In this document: positions 55,203 to 64,000 of the stretch, piece after piece | Position numbering within the stretch: the first letter of the stretch is position 1 | Layout: every line of letters starts with the position of its first letter | NCBI RefSeq assembly: GCF_963678635.1 | Contig: NC_087063.1 | Location: forward strand, 21,520,701-21,584,700 | Source of the DNA: Symsagittifera roscoffensis | Lineage: Eukaryota > Xenacoelomorpha > Acoela > Convolutidae | Length of the DNA: 64,000 nt | Direction of reading: 5' to 3' | Program-made: the position numbers and the translations under genes | The notes under the pieces: generated by a model | What the model was told of the DNA's origin: nothing | Databases searched by the model: none | What the model saw: the letters and a program-made list of their open reading frames with translations, nothing else

Positions 55203-56340
55203 TCATGCCTGTACGTTTGTGACCGCTTTTCTCGTGCCTGTGGTCATTGACAGGTCTGTTTTTGTCCACTTTGGTACCTCGTTCTGCTGTGGATCATTCC
55301 AATCTTCCTCCGCGAAAGATCTTTTGTCCGAATCCACCTCTATCTTCTCGTTATCATCCAGGCCCACGTCCTCGTTGCCGTCATTCTTACCTCTGGTGCC
55401 TTTCTCGTTCACCTCACATGCTGACTCTACCAGTAGATAATCGAGTCCTTCCGTGTTCTGTGGTACACACCAGTCTTCCGGAGATGGGACGTGAGGTTTC
55501 AGATTTTCGTAGTGCACCGCACGCCCTGTACTCACGCGATAGATTCGGCTCTGCTGGTGTACCTCTGTTATCATGAACGGTCCTCTCCACTTCTTCAGTT
55601 TCTTGTTAGTTCCTTTTGGGGGTATAATTTTCTGGCACACCCAGACGTATTGTCTCACAGCATACGGTTTCGCCTGAAATATTTTTTCATCGCACTTCCT
55701 CCGCTGTCTCATTTGTGCCTGTGCCGTGTTCCTTCTACAGAGCTTGTTCAATTCCTGTTGTCTCCTGACCACTTCCTTCACATACGCCCCTCTGGCGATG
55801 TTTTTTTCCGTTCGTATTCCGGATAGAAGAATGTCAGGGGCATCGCTCTCTCCCTGCAAGTTAACATCATGAAAGGACTGATCCCTGTTGTTGAGTGCTG
55901 CGTGCTGTTATACGCCCCTACCTTTTGCGGCAGATATTTATCCCAATCTGTCATGTATCTCGAGCAATATACCCTCAGCATGTTCACCAGTATTCTGTTC
56001 TGCCTCTACACTAATCCGTTCGTGTGAGGATGGTAGTTTGTTGAATGCGCTTGAGCAATGTGGGATCTCCTCGCCAGTTCTTTTGTCAGGTCCCTCACAA
56101 AGGCTTTCCCATTGTCCGATTGGAAGGTCATCGGACAACCATATCGTGATATCCAGTGCGTTATCAAATGATCACAAGTCTCTTCCGCTGAGGCCGTCTG
56201 ACATGGTATCGCTTCTGCCAGTTTCGTGGTCTATAATTACCAGTATCTGTTGTACCCCGAGTCGGTCATGCAGATCTTCTGATGGTCTATCTGCACGCCC
56301 TTATTAAGTTCCGAGCTTTCCACGGACTTAAGTGGGAATT
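55203..56340 (-). pseudogene. Integrase of the GC-rich Ty3 element
   Basis: The core near 55780-56130 shows a SDNGKAFVRDL-type second-Asp block and the conserved YNSTQHSTTGISPFMMLTCR segment. The frame 55203-55859 carries the C-terminal module VWVCQKIIPPKGTNKKLKKW, then RGPFMITEVHQQSRIYRV and HYENLKPHVPSPEDW, the GPY-type end of Ty3/gypsy integrases. A long acidic tail follows. Confidence 0.78.
55684..55846 (-). repeat. Internal duplication in the Ty3 element, source copy
   Basis: About 163 bases in the integrase-coding region, nearly identical to 57333-57494. Both contain ATTCCGGATAGAAGAATGTC and TGTGCCTG.GCCGTGTTCC. This copy sits in its natural protein context. Confidence 0.85.
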
Positions 56341-56580
56341 TCAATTTTCTAGGGTCTTTCACTTGCAAACATGACAAACATGCGTTCACCCAACTTTCAC
56401 AAGCCTTTCTCAACCATGGCCGATCAAACCTGTGTAGTATTCTTTGTTGTACCTTGTCTCCCCCCTAATGTCCTGTCTGATCGTGCGATCCAAACAACAC
56501 TTCCGTCTGGTATAGCTGTGGTAGTATGATGAGATTATGCCTGTGTAATATCTTCTCCTCATCTTTCCTCCTACAGGCTA

Positions 56581-57180
56581 TCACACCATCAGCTGTGTGA
56601 TAGAGAAAGCCCCTTCTCTCTTTGTAGAACGGCTCAAGATCTTGTAACTATCCGCCTCCATGTCTCCTTTTTCCTCGACTCCCGTCCGGATCCATGTAGA
56701 GAGGTTATTCGTCATCTTGTCATTCTTCTGGGCTTGTATCAGATCCGACAGTCTGTATCTCGCTTTGACGTGTTCCTTCAATGATATCATTTGACCATTC
56801 AGTTCTCCGGGACTGTGGATGTCGTCTTTTAGCTTAACGCAAAACATCCTTCTCAAGACTTCCCTGTCATCATCCGGTTCCAAGTTCATTCTGACATTTG
56901 AGTTGCACGATAGCTCCCTGAATGGTTCCCTTGACACCGCTATTATCCCAAGCTCTTCTCCTCCGTACGCATCCTGTTGCTCTAGTTTGTACGTCCCTGA
57001 GGAAGAGACAGTTTGTAGTTCTCTGTCGTGGTGCCTCATTTTCTCTTCTGCCAATATCATTCAAAGACTGTCTTGGTCATCACCACTCTTCTCTAAGTCA
57101 TCCTCCCATTCTTCAGACTCCCCGGACAAGTTCTGTTCTTCACTATCTCCTTCTATTTTTGGCCACTCCCCGGACTCTTG
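56581..57180 (-). pseudogene. RNase H to integrase linker of the GC-rich Ty3 element
   Basis: The frame 56581-57060 (159 residues, including HVKARYRLSDLIQAQKNDK) fits the region between RNase H and the integrase zinc finger, where retroelements have 'L...Q..D......'. Motif evidence is weaker than for the neighbouring domains. Confidence 0.5.
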
Positions 57181-57329
57181 ATCTAGTCCCAGGTGTTCGG
57201 CATCCTCCTTGATTGACACTTTCTTCTTCCGAAACTTAGTCCGTCTTAGTATGTCCTCCGGGATTTACTCGACCAATGTTCGCACAATTTCTATGTCGTC
57301 AGGTTGCTCGCCTGTCATTGAGTCTTCAC

Positions 57330-58000
57330 TATTTTTCATCGTACTTCTTTCCGCTGTCTCATTTGTGCCTGCGCCGTGTTCCTTCTACAGAGCTCGTTCA
57401 ATTCCTATTGTCTCCTGACCACTTCCTTCACATAAGCCTGCGGCGACGTCTTTTTCCCTTCGTATTCCGGATAGAAGAATGTCAGGGGCATCGCCCTTGA
57501 TGAACTCCCTGTAGTAGTTTGCAAAACCCAAGAAGCTCATCAACTGGTGTTCTGTTTTTGGTAATTTCCAAGTCAATACTGCCTCTACCGCGTCTGGGTC
57601 TGGTCCAATACCATGTTTGTCCACCATTCTCCACAGGTATTTGATCGAGTCCTTGAGAATCTCAAACTTCGATGGCTTGCATTTCAGTCCTGCTCTCTTC
57701 ATGCAAGCAAACACCTCGTCCAGTCGTTCAATGTGGTCCTCCAGGGTAGGTGTTGCAATCACCACGTCATCTACGTAGTATATTACTAAATTGCCGTATT
57801 TCTTCGTTACGCTTGTCAGCGCCTGTGCCATTAGTCGTTGGAAGGTGGCTGTCGCATTGCAAAGGCCAAAGGGCATCCTTTTCCATTGAAACAATCCCAG
57901 CTCTCATGCAAAACCCGTCTTTTCCCTGTCTTGCTTCCTCAGTGAACACCTCGCGCCTTTCTTGATGATCAAACCACTGTACAACTCGTGTTCTACCGTT
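57330..58000 (-). pseudogene. Reverse transcriptase of the GC-rich Ty3 element
   Basis: MFQWKRMPFGLCNATATFQR, then the catalytic NLVIYYVDDVVIATPTLEDH with YVDD, then KCKPSKFEILKDSIKYL and LTWKLPKTEHQLMSFLGFAN YYREFIKG are textbook Ty3/gypsy RT blocks. At its 3' edge the sequence runs into a ~162-base piece that duplicates part of the integrase-coding region. Confidence 0.85.
57333..57494 (-). repeat. Internal duplication in the Ty3 element, displaced copy
   Basis: The integrase-coding piece found next to the RT region, about 1.65 kb from its source and in the same orientation. Sequence between RT and here, where RNase H would be expected, seems to be missing or replaced. Confidence 0.8.
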
Positions 58001-58189
58001 TGACTCATGTCTTCTTCGTCTGGCGCATATCCTAAGATTTTCATACCTTGCTTGTATGTTGTACAATCCGCTTGGTGATGGTCCGCTGATCAGCAGTTCG
58101 TCTCTAGGTTTGTACCATGACAACCTTTGTTTTTGGCTTCCCCCTTGGATGTTTCTGTTTTCTGAAAAGAAGTACTTCTTTGGTTTCAT

Positions 58190-59909
58190 AACATATATTC
58201 CCTTGACTTTTGCCTCATCTCCTCTGGGGTTGGTGCGTTGTCCTTTGATAGCGTGTAATATGTTGCTAACATCGTTCTCAAGTCAGCGCTCCTCACTCCG
58301 TCGATAAACTTTGAAGCGATGCTAAAAAATTTTCTGTTGGTCGATTCCTCTGGATCGCTTCTTCTCCTCAAGTTCTCAAAATCATCCAGAAAACGATCAA
58401 TTGACTCGTCATCTCTTTGTTTTTTTTTCGAACTTTATCATCGCCTGATGACCATTCATATCCGATCCAAATCAATTCAACAGTATCTCGAATATCTTGT
58501 CTGCAGTGTCACGCTCCTCCTCCTTCTTTGCCACCACACACTTCAGTGCTGTTCCCTCTAGGTTGCTTAGTATCGCCGTGCAGGCCTGCCTCTCATCGTT
58601 GAAGTTGTCTTGTTCTAGATGTAGTCTCATTACCTCAACCCAGGTATCAATGCAACCATCTGAATCGTCCTTGAATTCCTTAGGTTTTTTGAAGGTTTTC
58701 CGGGATTTGCCACTGCCTCTGTCACTTGATTCTGTGTTTCTGTGTTCCTTCTTGCGAATGCTTCATCGTTTCCCAGGTACTGGCCCACGTCATGGCATCC
58801 TGCTGTACACCCGTATGTGGAATGGGGCCTCTGATCTCGTCGTTGAGTTTGAGGCTCCCACCTTCATAGCAGTCCTTGTCCCTCCTGACGCCATGGTGCA
58901 ATCAATCCGTGTTAACGGTGTAGATTCCCGTTTCTTTTGTTGTGGTTCCACGATGTTGACTCTAGTTCCGGATGGCTTTTCCATCACTATTTTATCTTGC
59001 GCTATAGAATTTCTCAAGAGTACATCCAATTTGGACCTTGTTCCTTGCTCACTGTGTCCTTTCTGGTCTCTAGATTCTACAACTTTTCACTCACGGTGTC
59101 GTATCTCTTCTTCAATTCCACAATATCTATCTTGATATGTTTCTCTCGCTCTTTGCCGATCGTTACTACTTTGTCCGCTATCTGCTGCAGCTTCTCTTCC
59201 GTCGCCCTTGCCAGGACAAAGAAATTGTATAGGTTCTCATTCTTATTGTGTCGTACTTCATATTTCAGCTTCTTGTCGATTTGCTCCATTTTTGCCATCA
59301 AGTCGCCCAGCTCAGGTGAAGTTGTTTTTGACTCCATGGTTTGATTGTCTTGGTTGGCCGTTGCTCCTTGTGTGACCTGACCTTCGTCTTGCCTAGCTTC
59401 TGTTGTTTTTGCAGAAACTGTTCCAAACGTTTTGCCTTTCTCGGTCGTTGGCATTACCTCCTCTTTCTCTTTTGGTTTTATTCCGACCATCGCAGCAATC
59501 CTCTCTGTGAACGACGTTCTTTTTGTTTGAGAACCGTCTTTTATCGTTTCCGGCGTGTTGTTTGTTGTTTCGTCTACATTGGTGAGACTATTGTTTTCTT
59601 CTCCTGTTTTTCTGCATTTGGCATTGGTGTTGATTCCGTCGTCTTTTTTCCCGCCCCGTCAATACTCTGATCTGTTGTCTCAAGATCGGTTTCTCTAGCC
59701 GATACAATCGGTTCTTCCATTGCTTTCTCCTTGGCCTTCTGTTCCTTTATGCTTCTTGTGTCGACCATGTTCACTGAAATATTCTTTCTCAATACTTTCA
59801 GATTTGATGGTGTTACTTTCCGTTGCGACGATGTTTGATTCTGCTTAAGTCCTATCCCTCTCCTTTCAGTTGGAGATGTTCTTGTTTTCTTCATGATTTT
59901 TATAAACAA
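58190..59909 (-). pseudogene. gag region of the GC-rich Ty3 element
   Basis: The N-terminal part (about 59080-59909) is Lys/Glu/Thr-rich (MFIKIMKKTRTSPTERRG at the start) with a helical segment (LGDLMAKMEQIDKKLKYEV). The capsid part lies at about 58190-58750, for example NLRRRSDPEESTNRKFFSIA and TMLATYYTLSKDNAPTPEEM, the pattern of Ty3/gypsy capsid C-terminal domains. A zinc knuckle is not obvious. Confidence 0.65.
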
Positions 59910-60071
59910 TTTGCCTTATCTACAATTCTATTATATATACAAGTTCCTAATAGAAAATCTAATTGAAATTATATATATTAAAAAAATTTCCTAAATTTTT
60001 ATATTTCCTTGTGTATTAAAAATGAAAAATGTATTAAAAAAGAAAATCAGTCGAAATAGTCTAAATCAGTT

Positions 60072-60373
60072 TTGAGTCCCGTTGTTCAGGCCTTAGGACC
60101 CTTCGTTCTTCTTTTGGGATGCTTTAGTATTATCTCAGGATTTCTTGGTACTCTCCTAGGACCATTCGCTCAAGTGGTGGGACGCTTCGATGGGGTCTTA
60201 GTACACTTTGATACTGTCCTAATACACATATGTACCCTCCTAGGACCCTTCACTCAAGTGTTGGGACACTTCGTTACTGTCGCAGGATTTTATGAACTCT
60301 CCTAGGACCCTTTGCTCAAGTGTTGTACACTCGATAAGGTCCTGGTACACTTTGGTACTGGCCTAGTACACTT
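60072..60373. repeat. Minisatellite, diverged upstream units
   Basis: Units related to the regular array but irregular in length. They share CTCCTAGGACC.TTC.CTCAAGTG and add variants such as TCCTAGTACACTT.TGTACC. This probably is the older edge of the array. Confidence 0.75.
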
Positions 60374-61275
60374 ATGTACCCTCCTAGGACCCTTCACACA
60401 AGTGTTTGGACACTTCGTTGCCGTCCCAGGACTTTTCTGAACCCTCCTAAGACCCTTCGCTCAAGTGTTGGTACACTTCGTCGCTGTCCCAGGACTTTTC
60501 CGAACCCTCCTAGGACCCTTCGCTCAAGTCTTGGTACACTTCGTTGCTGTCCCAGGTTGTTTCTGAACCCTCCTAGGACCCTTCGCCCAAGTGTTGGTAC
60601 ACTTCGTTGCTGTCCCAGGACTTTTCTGAACCCTCTTAGGTCCCTTCGCCCAAGTGTTGGTACAGTTCGTTGCTGTCCTAGGACTTTTCTGAACCCTCTT
60701 AGGTCCCTTCGCCCAAGTGTTGGTACAGTTCGTTGCTGTCCTAGGACTTTTCTGAACCCTCCTAGGACCCTTTGTTCAAGTGTTGGTACACTTCGTTGCT
60801 GTCCTAGGACTTTTCCGAACCCTCCTAGGACCCTTCGCTCAAGCCTTGGTACACTTCGTTGTTGTTCCATGTTTTTTCTGAACCCTCCTAGGACCCTTCG
60901 CCCAAGTGTTGGTGTACTTCGTTGCTGTCCCAGGACTTTTCTGAACCCTCCTAGGACCCTTCGCCCAAGTGTTGGTACAGTTTGTTGCTGTCCCAGGACT
61001 TTTCTGAACCCTCCTAGGACCCTTTGCCCAAGTGTTGGTACACTTCGTTGTTGTCCCAGGACTTTTCTGAACCCTCTTAGGACCCTTCGCCCAAGTGTTG
61101 GTACACTTCGTTGCTGACCCAGGACTTTTCTGAACCCTCCTAGGACACTCCGCCCAAACGTTGGTACACTTCGTTGCTGACCCAGGACTTTTCTGAACCC
61201 TCCAAGGACCCTTCGCCCAAGTGTTGGTATACTTCGTTGCTGTCCCAGGACTTTTCTGAACCCTCCTAGGACTTG
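60374..61275. repeat. 63-bp minisatellite, about 14 units
   Basis: A consensus unit contains CTCCTAGGACCCTTCGCCCA, AGTGTTGGTACACTTCGTTG and CTGTCCCAGGACTTTTCTGA in that order. Units are strictly 63 bases apart (for example the GGACCC start near 60508, 60571, 60760, 60823, 60886 and 60949). Since 63 is divisible by three, long frames stay open on both strands (247 codons on plus, 158 on minus), giving a false impression of genes. The array lies upstream of the minus-strand Ty3 gag, where that element's leader or LTR would be. Confidence 0.93.
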
Positions 61276-61705
61276 TTTGTTAGTTTGTAACTTCAGCCAT
61301 CTAGTTTAAATTCTCTGAAATCAAATCTGGCCCTAAAACGTAAAAACTTTAAAAATTCCAATATAAATGAAAATTACAAAAACCAGAAAGGTAAGTATAC
61401 CAAAAATTTTTAGGCGACCATGCCGTCTTTCGTAAAAACTTCTGGTACTTGATTCTCACGCGTTTTTTCTCCCGCCTGCTAGCGGGCCTATGGGGTTTTT
61501 TTTCTTTTGGGTTGCAAAAACTGTCTATTTCGGATTCGCCCCACCCGATCCGACCAGGTTACCTACCTTAATTCGATCTTAACTTTGAATCTCCTCTCGT
61601 TGCAACTCTTGTTCTGAGTCTATATTGGATCGTTCTAGACTCTGGGTCTACAAATGTAACTAAATAGACGATATCGATTGTATAGTTACTATAATGTGTC
61701 CCTGG
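61276..61705. other. Non-coding stretch next to the minisatellite
   Basis: No gene. More GC-rich than the general flank, with GCTAGCGGGCC and CGGATTCGCCCCACCCGATC segments, so it may be part of the Ty3 element's leader or LTR. I found no partner copy near 54.5 kb. Confidence 0.4.
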
Positions 61706-61857
61706 GCTGGTCACCTGTTCCAGTCAAGTCTACTAGTGGTCAAGTCTCCCAGTGGTCAAGTCTCCCAGTGGTCAAGTCTCCCAATGGTCAAATTCCCAGT
61801 TGTCCACTTTCCCACTTCGCTGGTCACCTGTTTCAGTCAAGTCTCCCAGTGGTCCGC
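61706..61857. repeat. 16-bp tandem repeat with a longer direct repeat
   Basis: GTCAAGTCTCCCAGTG is repeated about five times at 61723-61803. The flanking phrase GCTGGTCACCTGTT.CAGTC occurs at about 61706 and again at 61819, so the cluster itself seems partly duplicated. Confidence 0.85.
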
Positions 61858-63584
61858 TGATGTCACTAGCTATCTGAAAACCTTACAACGCCCCACACTT
61901 GGGCACCTGTACACGTTGCTGATTTGATCGAGACGATCGGTCATATTGGAAAGCAGTATGGATATACTATTTCAATTAATATTAAAGTTTGATCCACCTA
62001 GTCTGGAAGTCAAGGCCACTGTCCTATTGGTGTTTTGTATTGTTTTTTTTTGTTCCTCTTTCTAATCTTTTTTGGTTTTTTGTTTAGCTCTTTGCCTTTT
62101 ACTCGTTTTTTTTGTCCCTCTAGTGTCCCCCTTACTCGGTTAGCTAGGCCTCGTTTCGGAAAGCGCACCGGGAAGTTTTCTCAAGTTCTCTTAAAAAGCT
62201 AACACGGTACAACCAGAAGGTGGACACGTTCCCGTTGAACCGTACGACTGGTACTCTAGAATGGGCATGTAGCCCGGAGCTGTGTCAAGTGGGTTTGATC
62301 CCGTAGTCTTGATGTCGTAAAAACACCCAGGAGCGCCGTAAAAACAAAAACACTATGTTACAGTCGCCTACTCAAATCACATATGAGGTCAAAGAAAAAT
62401 AGGCCCTAAAACCGTTGGCTCAGGAGTCAGGGACACTATCTCTTGTGTTTTTCTACCTCAAGCGGTCGGAGCCAATTCGGTTCACTTGCGACATGAGACT
62501 AAAACCCGCGTTACAGCTTAAAGGCCACTGCCAAAATACCCCCACTCTAGAAAATAAGAACGCCCCCATACACGGGTCTCAAAATACCCAAAACACGCGA
62601 ACGCTGTTAAAAACAGGGTCGGAACCTTATGTATAGTTACTTTTTATTAGACAGTGGACCTTTGATCCATTTCAGATGGATCAACCTAAAAACTCTCACT
62701 ACCTCAACATAACATTTTAAACACACTCAAGAAAATTTAATTAGGTATTCACATGCCGACACGACCTCTAGAATTGAGTAACTAAACTATAAAGCAACTC
62801 TAGAATTGATTGGGTAATTAAGTTTAACTCGAGAAGTTTGAAGTAAGCAAGTTATAACTCAAGAAACAAGTTTTTGGTCTGGACCATTGGGCAGCTTCAG
62901 CTGTCCACCTTTCCACCGAAAGTTCACTCTAGTCCACTCTAATTTATTTCTTGTCCACTCGCGATCACTCTCCGTCTTCTGCCAAAGATAAAACAGCTCT
63001 ACTCTCGTTCGAATTATGTATTGGAAATTGCAAATAGCAATTTCCCGCTGCTATTTTTGACCAATTTCCCGCTATTGTCGTTCGAATCTTCTGAACTTTT
63101 TTTTTCTGTTGTTTTCAGATGTCGCGAGAAACTTGAGCATGACAGGCTCAATTCGAATTTTTGAAAAATTGCATTTCTTCCCAAAATCAAGACTAAACGT
63201 TTTCTCAAGGTCAAACTTCCAAATTTGACCGACTGGCACATTGTTTAGATTTCACCTATTCAAATTTTTAAATCCTATTATTTGAAAATAACAAATTTTT
63301 GATCGAGTTTTTATCTGGCTAATTTTTAAAACTTTATATAATTTTTTGCCGTGTGTAGTGTTTACGAGTGCATTTTTTCAAATAAAAATTTTCAGAATAA
63401 TTCCAGTTTATATAAAAAAAATTTCGCAGCATTTTGTTTTATAGTTTGTTTCACGTATGATTTGCAGTGATTTTTTTCTCGTTTGTTACAATTTTAGCAA
63501 GTTTTTGTCATCATTTTTGGTACATTTATGAAAAAACCTTGTTTTCTTTTTTTTTTTTAAAAAGTTCCGCAATTTATCCGCAAA
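61858..63584. other. Non-coding stretch
   Basis: No gene recognised in 1.7 kb. It holds T-rich tracts near 62040-62110, a B-box-like GGTTTGATCCC near 62290 without a fitting A box, and AT-rich sequence after 63000. Confidence 0.45.
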
Positions 63585-64000
63585 GTTCCGCAAACAGCAT
63601 TCATTACAGAACTTAAGCTGAACAACAATATAAGACCAATCAAACGTAAAATATATGACAAATCCAATTACTCCAATTACAAATTCAAACAAAAACTATC
63701 AGCTATAAATTGGAGAAGTTTCTATAGCAATAATAATCCCGAAATAATGCTAGACATATTCACATCTAACATTGCTGACACCAATAAAAAATGTGCCCCA
63801 CAGAAGACTAGTTTCATTCTCAACGACAAACCAAAAGTAAACTACGAAGATGATAAATTTATTTCCCAACTGTTTAACTCGAAAAAAAGCGAACGCGAAA
63901 AATGGAGTATAATAAACGATACAAGAAACTCAAAAAAATCTTCCAACCTCATTCCATTACTTGGAAACTCCTTCGGCAATTTCATAACCAATAATTTACA
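63585..64000 (+). pseudogene. LINE ORF2 linker fragment, runs off the window
   Basis: One open frame of about 135 codons to the window edge: TELKLNNNIRPIKRKIYD, then LSAINWRSFYSNNNPEIMLD, CAPQKTSFI, and DDKFISQLFNSKKSERE then KWSIINDTRNSKKSSNLIP. This is the region between the endonuclease and RT of a CR1/Jockey-like LINE, and its end closely matches 54290-54440. The endonuclease is absent to the left, so the insertion is 5'-truncated near 63.58 kb. The frame is unbroken here, so this copy is younger than the 53-kb one. RT should follow outside the window. Confidence 0.72.

Larger units (their letters stand above)
54523..59909 (-). mobile_element. GC-richer Ty3/gypsy element (fossil)
   Basis: A minus-strand LTR-type element with gag, RT, RNase H/linker, integrase and a tail in the expected order. 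Base composition is clearly GC-richer than the flanking LINE and AT DNA, which marks it as an incoming unit. It is broken, with roughly ten interruptions and an internal duplication. LTRs, primer-binding site and polypurine tract were not recognised on either side, so the ends given are those of the coding part. The right end abuts AT-rich DNA and then the minisatellite. Confidence 0.82.

Noticed and set aside
54767-59670. Many plus-strand frames over the GC-rich Ty3 element
   Set aside because: They are shadows of the minus-strand gag and pol, with Ser/Leu/Cys-rich products and no domains.
60374-61117. 247-codon plus-strand frame through the minisatellite (and 158 codons on minus)
   Set aside because: The frame is open only because the 63-bp period is a multiple of three. 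The peptide is a simple 21-residue repeat, and both strands are open, so it is not evidence of a gene.
61391-61415. Intron from GGTAAGTAT to TTTTTAGG
   Set aside because: The interval is under 30 bases, too short for splicing.
62255-62310. B-box-like GGTTTGATCCC near 62290
   Set aside because: The nearest A-box-like sequence is too close, so no tRNA gene is supported.

Overview
The window is AT-rich, gene-poor and built almost entirely of transposable elements and their remains. It is eukaryotic and most likely from an invertebrate animal. Ty3/gypsy LTR elements, APE-type LINEs, a Merlin element and Tc1-type MITEs occur together. A GT-AG intron with a perfect TACTAAC branch site is present, and there are no bacterial operons, ribosome binding sites or rRNA genes. 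I cannot name the species. An env-bearing Ty3/gypsy element with this pol style would fit a larvacean tunicate or another small marine invertebrate, but that is inference.

Layout. 0-5 kb: AT-rich DNA holding a 1,101-bp Merlin transposon with an 8-bp target-site duplication, and a minus-strand Ty3/gypsy pol tail. 5-20 kb: mostly non-coding, with a two-copy ~400-bp repeat, an LTR-like repeat, a 646-bp near-perfect palindrome, a GPCR-like fragment interrupted by a TIR-bounded insert, a Tc1-type MITE plus half of a second copy, and the C-terminal end of a LINE reverse transcriptase.

20-36 kb: the main feature, an old, broken, plus-strand, env-bearing Ty3/gypsy-type element with about 15 kb of coding DNA. 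In order it has a small basic leader ORF, gag, protease, reverse transcriptase, RNase H, integrase, two short membrane-protein ORFs, a Pro/Gln/Thr-rich ORF, a Cys-rich env-like region with signal peptide and membrane anchor, a 1.8-kb accessory region of unknown function, and a 76-nt intron. Its plus strand is strikingly A/C-rich and G-poor compared with both flanks.

37-49 kb: a second LTR-like repeat, a duplicated segment interrupted in one copy by 1.5 kb of LINE-derived DNA, a minus-strand gag-protease remnant with duplicated peptide-like blocks beside it, a region dense in TGAAAC, and a decayed LINE RT. 49-54.5 kb: a 1.6-kb tandem duplication carrying a repeated ORF, a 156-bp palindrome, then a LINE endonuclease remnant. 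54.5-59.9 kb: a GC-richer minus-strand Ty3/gypsy element with gag, RT, RNase H, integrase and a tail. 60-61.3 kb: a 63-bp minisatellite. 61.3-64 kb: mostly non-coding, ending in a LINE fragment that runs off the window and belongs to the same family as the 53-54 kb remnant.

No complete host gene is visible. The GPCR-like fragment at 8-9 kb is the only likely host coding sequence. Coordinates of element ends and decayed domains are by eye and approximate.
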